The notes: generated by a model not told the origin, from the letters alone. Positions 48,782 through 58,047 are shown, counted from the first letter of the stretch. The stretch is 64,000 nucleotides of DNA from Planctomycetaceae bacterium (GCA_027487735.1 JAIYDA010000009.1:1-64000); one strand, 5' to 3'. Translations and numbers: made by a program.

Positions 48782-48790
48782 CCTCGCCGA

Positions 48791-49279
48791 TCAGTACGTG
48801 TTGTACACGACACCTTTGGCATCCTTCTCACCGCTGTTGGCGACGATGTTGCCCGTGCTCTCGGTGTAGATCCAGCCGACGTCCGCCGCTGCGGCCGCCG
48901 CGATCTTCACGTCGCCCTTGCCGTCGCCCTTCACGGGCATGCGCGGAATCTCGCGGATGTAGGGACCATAGATGTGCGTGCTCGTCTTGGTTGCGCTCGT
49001 CGCGCCGGTGATATCCGAGTACTGCGTGAGCTGCGCGACGATGTTCGCCGCCGTCGGGTAGACACCCTCGTGCTCGGTGTGATAGAGGTCGATCGCGTTG
49101 CGGAGCGTGGCAAGGTTGCCCACGAGCGCCGAGTCCGACGCGCCTTCCGCACCGCGGCTCATGCGCGGGATGGCGATCGCGGCGATGATCCCGATGATCA
49201 CCACGACGATCACAAGCTCAATGAGGCTGAATGCACGGCGAAACAGACCGCCGCGACGCTGACCAAGACGATTGACCAT
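48791..49279 (-). CDS. Type IV pilin / GspG-like major (pseudo)pilin
   Basis: RRAFSLIELVIVVVIIGIIAAIAIPRMSRGAEGASDSALVGNLATLRNAIDLYHTEH; GPYIREIPRMPV; GWIYTESTGNIVANS. Confidence 0.9.
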   Translation of the reverse strand: MVNRLGQRRGGLFRRAFSLIELVIVVVIIGIIAAIAIPRMSRGAEGASDSALVGNLATLRNAIDLYHTEHEGVYPTAANIVAQLTQYSDITGATSATKTSTHIYGPYIREIPRMPVKGDGKGDVKIAAAAAADVGWIYTESTGNIVANSGEKDAKGVVYNTY

Positions 49280-49410
49280 GATGCTGTTTCTCCAAGCGAA
49301 GCCCGCGGACACTCACGCCGCGGCTGCTCCGTCCTGGTGGTCATCGTCCGTTCCCAGCTGTTGCTTCAGCCCGCATCCCCAGTCCGGGCTCCTCGACATG
49401 CCGATCATGC

Positions 49411-50106
49411 TCACGGTGCTGCCTGTGCCGTCCCAGGCTGCGCAATGCGAAGCGTGATTCGGGCGTTGCCCACCTGCACGACGGCCCGCCCCGCGCTGTT
49501 TGCCGCACGATCGGGCCCCTCGACAGACAGCAGCCGCACCACCCGCTCCTCGCCCGAAGAGAGCTTGATCTTGGTATCACGGCCCTCACGCAGCAACTGC
49601 CCATTGATGACCGCCGTGCCGGTGGGCTTCAGTGCCACCGAACTGAGCCGCAGCGATCGCGCGAGCTGCTCTGCCTGCGCAATCCTCGGGTCAGCCGATC
49701 GCTGCACGGCGGCCTGCATCGAGCCAGGTGTCTGGGCGGGCAGCCAAGCCTCGGGCGCCGCGAAGCTGTCTCGCATCGCGTCCTTGCTCACCAAGGGCTC
49801 GAACTCCTCCAGCTTGTCCGCCGCGAGCTTCGCCGCAGGATTATGATTCGCGACGCGCACGAGCGCCGCTCGACCAGCTCCCCCCGCCTCATCGGCGGCT
49901 CCGCTCGCCTGCGTCTCAAGGCTGCCCGGGGCCAACAGCAGGCGATCCACGCCGACAGCGACGAGGCCCAGGCCCGCAACCACCAGCAACGACTTGTGAC
50001 GTTTGTTGAGTTCCACGAGCAGAGCCTGCGAATCACCCGAGCAACTGTCAAGCACTCGCAGCCGCTTTTCCCTGCGATTGAGCGTTACAAACGCTCCAGC
50101 CGACAA
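49411..50106 (-). CDS. PilP/GspC-like single-TM accessory protein (tentative)
   Basis: Position directly after PilMNO; N-terminal TM KSLLVVAGLGLVAVGVDRLLL; C-terminal small beta-like domain GTAVINGQLLREGRDTKIKLSSGEERVVRLLSVEG. Confidence 0.45.
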   Translation of the reverse strand: MSAGAFVTLNRREKRLRVLDSCSGDSQALLVELNKRHKSLLVVAGLGLVAVGVDRLLLAPGSLETQASGAADEAGGAGRAALVRVANHNPAAKLAADKLEEFEPLVSKDAMRDSFAAPEAWLPAQTPGSMQAAVQRSADPRIAQAEQLARSLRLSSVALKPTGTAVINGQLLREGRDTKIKLSSGEERVVRLLSVEGPDRAANSAGRAVVQVGNARITLRIAQPGTAQAAP

Positions 50107-50126
50107 GAGCGCAAGTGTCTACACGC

Positions 50127-50714
50127 TCAGCTTGCGTCGCTGGGTGTTGCGGCCGTCCGCGTAGGGGCCCCACCATCGGGCTGCGCATACCACGTGAGCA
50201 CCATGCGGATGTCCAAGTTGGGCCTGCGCGGGTCACCGCTGCTGCGCAGCTCGAATGAGCGCACCTCGACATCGCGAGCCTGCGCATGCAGCGCATCCAG
50301 CAAGGCGAGATACTGACTCGTCCCGCCCTCGGCCTGCACCGCGATCGACGTCGCGGTGTAGTGCGTCGTTTGTGCGGGCGGATCGGGACGAAGTGCGGAA
50401 ATCACCACGCCGTTCGCCTCCGCAAGGGCCGACAGCTCGCTCAGCCGCGCGTTCAGTCGCGTGAAGGGCTGCAGCTGCACCACATCGCGCAGCTTCTCTT
50501 CCAGCCGCAGAATCGCGGCCTGATCGTCCGTCATCGCGCGCTGCGTCGTCGAGAGCTCGATCTTCGCTCGCTCATACGCCGTGCGGTCGTCTCGCACCTG
50601 CATGCGGCGCGTGTCCAAGGGCAGAATGAGCGTGAGGTACATGAGGGCGCACAGCCCCCCCGCGCCCACGATGCCGCACAGGTGCACAAGCCAGCGCTGG
50701 TCTTTCATCATCAT
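50127..50714 (-). CDS. pilO: PilO/GspM-like protein
   Basis: Short cytoplasmic N-terminus, one TM, coiled coil, GGTSQYLALLDALHAQARDVEVRSFELRSSGD; 4-nt overlap with upstream gene. Confidence 0.7.
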   Translation of the reverse strand: MMMKDQRWLVHLCGIVGAGGLCALMYLTLILPLDTRRMQVRDDRTAYERAKIELSTTQRAMTDDQAAILRLEEKLRDVVQLQPFTRLNARLSELSALAEANGVVISALRPDPPAQTTHYTATSIAVQAEGGTSQYLALLDALHAQARDVEVRSFELRSSGDPRRPNLDIRMVLTWYAQPDGGAPTRTAATPSDAS

Positions 50715-51403
50715 TGCTTGGGCTCCTCTGCTGGCTTTGCGCTCGGCGGCGCGGGCGTGGGCGCAATCTCGCACTCGATCGTGAAGCTGACGGCGGGCGT
50801 CGCGCCAAACCGACTGTCCTGGCCCGTCGAGAGCGTGCGCACGCCAGAGAACAAGGGCACCTGCTCCAGCGACACCGCGAACTCGTTCACGCTCCGCATC
50901 GATGGTGCCGCACCATGCACCGTGATCGCATATCGCTGCGGCACGCTCGCGTTCCGCTCGGCCTGCTGCCGCGCCGCGCGACCCTGCGTCGTCGCTGCCT
51001 CCGAAGGCGTGCTCACGCGCTCGTGCACACTCAGCCCCGTGAACACCACCGACTCTCCACGCCGCTCATCCAGCAGCGCAAGCAGCGTCGTCCACTTCGG
51101 GTGGTGCCCCACCGCCCTTGCCGCCTGCAGGCTGTTGTCCAGTTGCAGGCGCTGCTTCGCCACACTCGCCGCGTCCGCCCGCACGAGCGCGAGCCTCGAC
51201 TGCGCGTTGGTCATCCGCTGGTGAGACTGCTCATCGCTCACGCGACCCGCTTGCAGCACGCCAAACCACACGCCCAGCGCTGCCACGCCCGCCACGCCAG
51301 CGGCAATCCAAGCGCGCGCCACCTCGCGCTCGCGCAGCCGCGCTCGCTGCGAGGGCGGCACAAGGTTCACCATCGTCATCATCGCGAGCCGTTCGGTCTT
51401 CAT
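50711..51403 (-). CDS. pilN: PilN/GspL-C-like protein
   Basis: MVNLVPPSQRARLREREVARAWIAAGVAGVAALGVWFGVLQ..; HPKWTTLLALLDERRGESVVFTGLSV. Confidence 0.75.
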   Translation of the reverse strand: MKTERLAMMTMVNLVPPSQRARLREREVARAWIAAGVAGVAALGVWFGVLQAGRVSDEQSHQRMTNAQSRLALVRADAASVAKQRLQLDNSLQAARAVGHHPKWTTLLALLDERRGESVVFTGLSVHERVSTPSEAATTQGRAARQQAERNASVPQRYAITVHGAAPSMRSVNEFAVSLEQVPLFSGVRTLSTGQDSRFGATPAVSFTIECEIAPTPAPPSAKPAEEPKQ

Positions 51404-52605
51404 GCTGCGCTCCGCTGGGCCTGCTTCTCGCCAGTGGGCTTGCCCGAGCCCTGCGACGTCGGTTTGCCTTCCGCCTGCGCGGCAGCGCTCAGCACCGGCG
51501 CGACCACCGTGAGGTCCGTCGCCGCAACAGCGGCCGCGATCATGCACGAGGTGTCCCCGCCCAGCGCGCTGCCCACGCGCACCGCAAAGCACCGCTTCGC
51601 GCTCAGCTCTACCACCTGCGTCTGGAGGAGTGCCCGCAACCGATCGCCGATCCCGCGCACCATCGCCCCAGGCCCGCACAACCACACGCACCGCATCGAC
51701 AGCGATGGATACCGCTGCCCCGCATAATGCATCGATCGCTGCACCTCGCTCAAAAAGCTCTCGAAGTAATCGCTCACGATGCCCCGGCTTGCCCGCGCGA
51801 GCTCCGCGATGCCGGGCGAGTCCGTCTCCGTCTCGCGCCCGCGCAACAGCGCGTGCGCCGCCTCGGAGCTGATGCCCAGTCGCTGGTGCATCTGGCTCAG
51901 CACGCGCGACAGCCCGCCCGCCTCAATCGCTCGCTCATACACCACCACCGGCGCTTTGCCCGCTGCGCCATCGCTGTGCGTCATCACCAGCTGGGCCCGC
52001 GAATAGCCAAGGTCGACAACGCCTGACAACCCTGCCTCCAGCCCCTGCTCCTGCAAGCTCCACGCAAGGCCCGCCATGCGTCCGAGCGCCGTCACGCGGC
52101 TGTCGATGCCCACCACACGCAGGCCCGCCTCGGCAAACGCCGCGACCAGCTTCTCGCCCTGCTCGTGCGCGAGCCCCACCGCCATCGTGTACGTGCCAGG
52201 CTTCGCACGCTCGGGCGAAGGAATGTCCCACCGCGACGCCGCGATCGCCCCGGGCTCTTTGCGATGCACCCGCGCAAGCTCGGAGATCGCGAGCATGTCA
52301 ATAGGCGCACCACCAGCCGCAGGCGGCAGCTCCAGCACCGCCGTCATGAGCATCTCATCCGGCGCGGTCACGATCACGTCCGTACCCTCAAACCCCGCGA
52401 CGCGCATCTGGTTCGCCAGCAGGCGAAGATCGTCTGCACTCGGCAGCGCGCCCCGGCTGCGACGCTCCAGCGTCACCGCGCAGTTCAGCAGCGGCACGCG
52501 CGATGCGCCGTGCCCGCCCACCTGCGCCGCGGACAGCGTCCGCGAGCAGATGTCCACGCCCACCACGGGCCCGTTCGTCTTCTTCAGCAGCGATCGCAGC
52601 ATCAC
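51400..52605 (-). CDS. pilM: PilM-type actin-like pilus assembly ATPase
   Basis: GPVVGVDICSRTLSAAQV, VVDLGYSRAQLVMTHSDG, VYERAIEAGGLSRVLSQ, LCGPGAMVRGIGDRLRALL. Confidence 0.82.
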   Translation of the reverse strand: MMLRSLLKKTNGPVVGVDICSRTLSAAQVGGHGASRVPLLNCAVTLERRSRGALPSADDLRLLANQMRVAGFEGTDVIVTAPDEMLMTAVLELPPAAGGAPIDMLAISELARVHRKEPGAIAASRWDIPSPERAKPGTYTMAVGLAHEQGEKLVAAFAEAGLRVVGIDSRVTALGRMAGLAWSLQEQGLEAGLSGVVDLGYSRAQLVMTHSDGAAGKAPVVVYERAIEAGGLSRVLSQMHQRLGISSEAAHALLRGRETETDSPGIAELARASRGIVSDYFESFLSEVQRSMHYAGQRYPSLSMRCVWLCGPGAMVRGIGDRLRALLQTQVVELSAKRCFAVRVGSALGGDTSCMIAAAVAATDLTVVAPVLSAAAQAEGKPTSQGSGKPTGEKQAQRSAA

Positions 52606-53837
52606 GCTCCACCTCCTGCGCCAGCCGTCAGATCAAACAACGGAAGCAGCATGCCCACCGCCATGAAGCCCACAATCAGGCCCAGCACAATGAGGATGAC
52701 GGGTTCCATGATGGTCGTCAGCGTCCGCAGCGCAATCTCGTTGTCCTCGTCCAAGTGGTCCGCCACCGTCGAGAGCACCGGCGCGAGCCTGCCCGCACGC
52801 TCGCCACTACGAATCGCCTCCACCAGCGTGGGCGTCAGCAGCCGCGGGTCGTCCAGCCCTGCGCTCAGCGTCTCGCCTCGCAGCACGGCGTCCTCAGCCT
52901 TGGTAATCAAGTCGACGTACAAGCTGTTCGCCACCGAGTGCTTCGCGAGCGCGAGGGCCTCAATCAGCGGCACCTTGCCCTCCATCAGCGTCCCAAGCAC
53001 GCGCGCCAACCGCGATGCGCACAAGCGCCGCGCAATCACGCCCACCTTCGGAGTCGTCACGAGCGCGACATCCACGAACCGCCGCCCCTTGGGCGTGCGC
53101 AACGCAACAAACGACCCCACACTCGACGCTGCGAGCCCGCCCACCACGAAGGGCCAGTACGCCCGCAAGAAGTGGCTCATGTCCATCAGAATCTTCGTCA
53201 TCGGGGGCAGCGCCGCATCCATCGACTGGAACAGCCCTTCAAAGCGAGGCAGCACAAACCCCACCATCGCACCCAGCACCGCCGTCGCCACGACGATCAG
53301 CAACACCGGATACACCATCGCGCCGCGAATGCTCTTGCGCACCTTCACCTGCTGGCGCAGCATCTTCGAAAGGCGATCGAGCATCTCCTCCAGCTTGCCG
53401 CCCGACTCACCCGCGGCGCACAAGCTGCGGCACACGGCATCAAAGTACCGAGGGTGGTCGCCCATCGCATCCGCGAGCGTGCGTCCTTCTTCGACCTTTT
53501 TTCTCAGGTCGCGCAGCGCTGCAAGAAAGGGCTCATCCTTCACTTGCCGCTCCAACCCGCTTAGCGCCTCCACCACGGGCGTGCCCGTGGCAATCAGCAG
53601 CGCGAGCTGCCGCAGCATGTCGGCCACAAGCTCCACGCGCCCCTGCTGGCCAAAGTCAAAGATCCGCTGTCCATCGCTCGCATCACCGGCAGCGTCCGTC
53701 GCGGGCCCCGCAAAGGTCGCGGTCGCAAAGATGTTCTGCCGGCGCAGCAGCTCCGTCGCCTCGCGCGAGTCGTTCGCCTCGATCGCGCCCTTCACTGCCT
53801 TGCCCGTGCTGTCAAACCCGCGATAGCCGATCTTCAT
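52602..53837 (-). CDS. pilC: PilC/GspF platform protein
   Basis: MKIGYRGFDSTGKAVKGAIEANDSREATELLRRQNIFA; LADMLRQLALLIATGTPVVEALSGLERQVKD; FDAVCRSLCAAGESGGKLEEMLDRLSKMLRQQVKVRKSIRGAMVYPVLL. Confidence 0.95.
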   Translation of the reverse strand: MKIGYRGFDSTGKAVKGAIEANDSREATELLRRQNIFATATFAGPATDAAGDASDGQRIFDFGQQGRVELVADMLRQLALLIATGTPVVEALSGLERQVKDEPFLAALRDLRKKVEEGRTLADAMGDHPRYFDAVCRSLCAAGESGGKLEEMLDRLSKMLRQQVKVRKSIRGAMVYPVLLIVVATAVLGAMVGFVLPRFEGLFQSMDAALPPMTKILMDMSHFLRAYWPFVVGGLAASSVGSFVALRTPKGRRFVDVALVTTPKVGVIARRLCASRLARVLGTLMEGKVPLIEALALAKHSVANSLYVDLITKAEDAVLRGETLSAGLDDPRLLTPTLVEAIRSGERAGRLAPVLSTVADHLDEDNEIALRTLTTIMEPVILIVLGLIVGFMAVGMLLPLFDLTAGAGGGA

Positions 53838-55750
53838 GCCGCCTCCTTCGCACCATCATCCAGGTGCAGCGCGGGAGGAGCATCCTTGCTCGTCAGGGGC
53901 GTCTCCAACTCATCGTCGTTCTGCGTCACGCGCAGGATCTCTTCCAGGCTCGTCCTGCCATCCACGGCAAGTAGCACGCCCTCCTCGCGCAGCGTGAGCG
54001 CACCCGTATCCTTCATCTTCGCGCGCAGCTCGTGCGTGGGGCGACCGTGGTGGATCATCCGCCTCAGCTCGGGGGTCACCTCAAACACCTCATACACGCC
54101 GCACCGCCCCGCAAACCCGCTGTTGTGGCAGCGCGAGCACCCGCCACCCTTGCGGAAGGGCCTGCCCACGTAGTCCAGCAGGTTCGCGTCGCGCAGCGCA
54201 TCCTCGGTGGGAAAGTACTTCGTCGCGCAGCTGGCGCAGATCGTCCGCGCCAGTCGCTGCGCCACCGCGCCGTTGAAGGCCGCGCTGAGCAAGTAGGGCT
54301 CAATGCCCATGTCCGTCAACCGCGCCACCGCGCCGGGGCTGTCATTGGTGTGCAGTGTTGCGAGCACCAAGTGGCCCGTGAGTGCCGCCTGCACTGCCAC
54401 ACGCGCGGTCTGGTCGTCGCGAATCTCTCCCACCATGATGATGTCCGGGTCCTGACGCAGGATGCTGCGCAGCGCCCGGCTAAAGGTCAGCCCGAGCTGC
54501 TCGCTCACCTGAATCTGATTCACCAGGTCGAGCTGATACTCCACCGGATCCTCAACAGTCAGAATGTTCACCTCAGGCCCGCGCAGCAAGTCGAGCGCGC
54601 TATACAGCGTCGTCGTCTTGCCGCTGCCCGTGGGGCCCGTCACCAGCGCCATGCCGTGGCTCTGGTCGAGGAACCGCTTGAATGTCTCCAGCGGCTTGTC
54701 GCGGAAGCCCAGGTCCTCGAGGCGCACCTTGAGGTTGGCTTTGTCCAGCACGCGCACCACGATCTTCTCGCCCAGCAGCGTGGGCATGCTGCTCACGCGC
54801 AGGTCGATCTCCCGCCCCTCCGCCACGATCCGAACGCGCCCCTCCTGGGGCAGGCGCTTCTCCGCGATGTCCATCTTCCCGATCACCTTCACGCGGCTCA
54901 CCACCGCCGCGTGCATGCCCATGGGCGGCTTCATCAGGTCGCGCAGTACGCCGTCCACGCGATAGCGAATCCGCGTGCCGCGCTTCTCGGGCTCGATGTG
55001 AATGTCGCTCGCCTTGTCGCGCACAGCCGTCAGCAGCGCGATGTTCACGAGGTTCACGATCGGGTTGCCCGCCACCAGCTTGTCGAGGTCCGTCGCGGGC
55101 CCCTCGTCAATCTGCTCGCGCTCCACCACCTCCACGTCCTGCTCGGTCAGGCTCGTGAGGAACGCGTCGATGTCCACGTTGCCGCGCGCATATTTCTGCA
55201 CATACTCGCGCACGTTCTTCTCGAGCGCGAGCACCGGGCGAATCTTCAGCCCCGTCAGCTGCTTCAGCCGGTCGATCGTGGGCAGCGCCTGGGGCTCGGC
55301 CATCGCCACCGTCAAGGTGTCAAACACCTTGAACATCGGAATCACCCGCAGCCGCTCCGCCTCCTCCGCACCGCCAATGAGCTTCAGCAGCGCGGGGTCC
55401 ATCAGCCCGTGGCGAAGCTGCACGCCCGGCACGCCCAGCACCTTGCCCAAGGCCCGCACCAGCGCCGCAGGCGTGATCACGCCCTGCGCCACCAGCGTCT
55501 CGCCGATCATCCGCCCGCCCTTGGCCTGCTCCGCGAGCGCTCCCTCCAGCTGCTCCTTCGTCACCGCGCCATCTTGCAGCAGCACGTCGCCCACGCGCAA
55601 GCGCCGCACCGTCGGCACCTCCGCAGCAGGCGCTGGCGCCGCAGGCGGCGCACTGCTCAGGACGTGCGATGATGCCACAGGCGCGTCAGGCCCCGCAGCC
55701 GCGTCGCCCGACGCGCTCTTGAGCACCTCTCGCAGCGGATCGCCCCTCAT
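53834..55750 (-). CDS. pilB: PilB/GspE assembly ATPase with MshEN-like N-terminal domain
   Basis: ALVTGPTGSGKTTTLYSALDLL, TVEDPVEYQLDLVNQIQVSEQLGLTFSRALRSILRQDPDIIMVGEIRDDQTARVAVQAALTGHLVLATLHTNDSPGAVARL, four-Cys zinc site ICASC...CSRCHNSGFAGRCGVYEV. Confidence 0.96.
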   Translation of the reverse strand: MRGDPLREVLKSASGDAAAGPDAPVASSHVLSSAPPAAPAPAAEVPTVRRLRVGDVLLQDGAVTKEQLEGALAEQAKGGRMIGETLVAQGVITPAALVRALGKVLGVPGVQLRHGLMDPALLKLIGGAEEAERLRVIPMFKVFDTLTVAMAEPQALPTIDRLKQLTGLKIRPVLALEKNVREYVQKYARGNVDIDAFLTSLTEQDVEVVEREQIDEGPATDLDKLVAGNPIVNLVNIALLTAVRDKASDIHIEPEKRGTRIRYRVDGVLRDLMKPPMGMHAAVVSRVKVIGKMDIAEKRLPQEGRVRIVAEGREIDLRVSSMPTLLGEKIVVRVLDKANLKVRLEDLGFRDKPLETFKRFLDQSHGMALVTGPTGSGKTTTLYSALDLLRGPEVNILTVEDPVEYQLDLVNQIQVSEQLGLTFSRALRSILRQDPDIIMVGEIRDDQTARVAVQAALTGHLVLATLHTNDSPGAVARLTDMGIEPYLLSAAFNGAVAQRLARTICASCATKYFPTEDALRDANLLDYVGRPFRKGGGCSRCHNSGFAGRCGVYEVFEVTPELRRMIHHGRPTHELRAKMKDTGALTLREEGVLLAVDGRTSLEEILRVTQNDDELETPLTSKDAPPALHLDDGAKEAA

Positions 55751-56082
55751 AGGAAGCTCCTGACCGCCGCGTTGATGTCGGCATAGTGCTCAAACCGATC
55801 TGCCACGCCCGTCACCTCCAGCACCTCGCGCAGCGTCTCGCTCGCGCCGCACACCCGCAGCGCGCGCCCACCCTGCGCAAGCTCATCACCCGCCCCCACC
55901 AGCACCTCCAGCCCCGGGCTATCCACATACGCCACGTACGTCGCATCGAGCACAAACCGCCCAAGGCTGCGCACCATCACCTCGCCCAGACGTTGGCGAA
56001 ACATCACCGCGTCCGCCTGCAGCACAGGCCCCATGGGCTTGAGCACAGTCACCGCGCCGTGTCGTTGTTCCTGGATCTCCAC
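55747..56082 (-). CDS. STAS-domain (anti-sigma factor antagonist-like) protein
   Basis: FVLDATYVAYVDSPGLEVLVGAGDELAQGGRALRVCGASETLREVLEVTGVADRFEHYAD; conserved DS preceding xGL. Confidence 0.88.
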   Translation of the reverse strand: MEIQEQRHGAVTVLKPMGPVLQADAVMFRQRLGEVMVRSLGRFVLDATYVAYVDSPGLEVLVGAGDELAQGGRALRVCGASETLREVLEVTGVADRFEHYADINAAVRSFL

Positions 56083-56154
56083 GTCTGGCTCCGTTGCTTT
56101 GCCGAGTACCTGACCGCTTGCCTACCGACACTGGCTCGATTCGAGCGCCCCGCC

Positions 56155-58047
56155 CTACGCCGCCGCCCGCTGCATGCCCTGCTGCGCCTCAGCCACGGGC
56201 AAGCTCAGCGTGAAGGTGCTGCCCTTGTCGAGCTGGCTCTTGATCGCGATGTCGCCCCCGTGCAGACGCACCACCTCGCGCGCCAGCGCGAGCCCGATGC
56301 CGCTGCCCGAGATGCTCGCCACCCGCTTGTCCTTGCTGCGATAAAACTTCTGGAACACCAGCTCGTGCTCGTTCTCTGCGATCCCGATGCCGTTGTCGAT
56401 CACGTCCACGCTCACCGCCGCGTGCTCGTGGGCCGTCCGCACCGAGACGGTGCCCCCCGTGGGCGTGTACTTGATGGCATTGCCGATCAGGTTGTGGAGA
56501 GCCATCACCACCTTGTCGCGGTCGCCCGCCACCATGGGCAGCTTCGCCGCGTGCTCAAAGCTCAGGATGATCTCCTTGTCCGCCGCCTGCGCCGCGAACT
56601 CCTGCTCCAGCGTCCGCAGAATCTCATCCAGCTTCACGTCGTCGCGCTGCAGCTTAAAGGTGCCCGCCTCGATCTCGCTCACGCTCAGCATGTCGCCCAC
56701 GATGCGCTCCAGCCGGCGCACCTCGCTGCCAATCACGTTCAGGCACTTTGCCTTTTCCAGCGCGTCGCCCTTGTCGCCCAGATCCAGAAGCTGCTCGTGA
56801 TACAGGCGGATCGTCGTCAGCGGAGTCCGCAGCTCGTGCGTCGCCTGCGCAACGAAGCTATTGCGGCTTTCGTCCGCCACGCGCTGCTGCGTGACGTCCT
56901 CCAGCAGCACCATCGCGCTCGCGCCATCCTCGCGCCGCAGGGGCCGGATGGTGTACCGCAGCACCACCTTGTCATCCATCCCGGGCGTGCTCTTGGCTAC
57001 TTCCACCGCAGTGCGCTGCTTGGTCTTCCCTGCGAGCACGCTCGCCATCGCCTCGACCACGGGCTCGTCCTCAACAATCGCAGTCAGCTTCGCGCCCGCC
57101 ACGTCCTGCTTCTGCTTCTTCAGCAGCACCGCTGCGGCGCCGTTGCACGCAACCACCACGCCATGATCATCGACGATCAGCATGCCCAGCCACAGCGCAT
57201 CAAACGCCTGGGCATACTCGCCCCCGCCAGCGCTCAAGCCTTTGAATCGCTCCCCCGCGTCCTCGAGCGCCGCACGAGCCCGCAGACGGTCCCGCTCCTC
57301 CAGCACGCGGTTCCAGTGCACCGCCTCCTCACCCAGGTTCTCGCTCAGGCGCAGGCCCGTCGTGGGCAGCTCGCCCTCCTCAAACCGCCCCGCCACGCTC
57401 AGCACCCGCCCCACCGCCACCAGCCCGCGCAGCCGATCGCGAATCAGCACTACCGTGATCACCAGTCCGATGAGCCCCACCAGCACAACTGCCCCGAGCC
57501 CAAGCTGCGTCCGGGCATCGCCCAACAGGGGTGCGGAAACATCCGCCGTCAGTACGAGTTCCAAAGGCCCGCGTCCGGGAATCACCATCGGATAGGTCAC
57601 GCTCAGCTCGCTGCCCTCTATCGTCCGCAACGCGCCGCCCGTGGCATCAACGCCCTCCGCCTCCCACCGCTCGGGCAGCGCCCGAAGCGGGGCCTCCAGC
57701 CCGGCCTGCGAATCCAGCACAGTCCGCCCGCCAGGCAGACGCACCTGCACCGAATCCACCATGTTGCTCGACACCGCCTCCGCCACAAGCCGCTGGGCCG
57801 ACGCCAGATCGCCACGCGATGCAAACTGCGTCACGCCGCTCGCGAGCACGCCTGCCAGCCCCTCCACCTTCGCAAGGCGCGCATCCCGCGCCTGCACACC
57901 ACCCATGTAGAGCGTCCACGCGGTGGCGCAACCAATCAGTACGCACATCGCCACGCCGATGAGCGCAGCAATGCTCGAGGTAATCCCCGTGCCGCCTGGC
58001 GCCCAACTCGTCATCAAGCCCCGGATTGTCGGTCGAGTCTGTTCCAT
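56155..58047 (-). CDS. Membrane sensor histidine kinase (extracytoplasmic domain, PAS, HisKA, HATPase_c)
   Basis: Two TM segments; RNSFVAQATHELRTPLTTIRLYHEQLL (H-box), HNLIGNAIKYTPTGG (N-box), DVIDNGIGI, GSGIGLALAREVVRLHGGDI. Confidence 0.95.
   Translation of the reverse strand: MEQTRPTIRGLMTSWAPGGTGITSSIAALIGVAMCVLIGCATAWTLYMGGVQARDARLAKVEGLAGVLASGVTQFASRGDLASAQRLVAEAVSSNMVDSVQVRLPGGRTVLDSQAGLEAPLRALPERWEAEGVDATGGALRTIEGSELSVTYPMVIPGRGPLELVLTADVSAPLLGDARTQLGLGAVVLVGLIGLVITVVLIRDRLRGLVAVGRVLSVAGRFEEGELPTTGLRLSENLGEEAVHWNRVLEERDRLRARAALEDAGERFKGLSAGGGEYAQAFDALWLGMLIVDDHGVVVACNGAAAVLLKKQKQDVAGAKLTAIVEDEPVVEAMASVLAGKTKQRTAVEVAKSTPGMDDKVVLRYTIRPLRREDGASAMVLLEDVTQQRVADESRNSFVAQATHELRTPLTTIRLYHEQLLDLGDKGDALEKAKCLNVIGSEVRRLERIVGDMLSVSEIEAGTFKLQRDDVKLDEILRTLEQEFAAQAADKEIILSFEHAAKLPMVAGDRDKVVMALHNLIGNAIKYTPTGGTVSVRTAHEHAAVSVDVIDNGIGIAENEHELVFQKFYRSKDKRVASISGSGIGLALAREVVRLHGGDIAIKSQLDKGSTFTLSLPVAEAQQGMQRAAA

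Noticed and set aside
47762-49846. 694-aa plus-strand ORF across the pilin genes
   Set aside because: Runs antisense to three prepilin motifs and lacks any domain.
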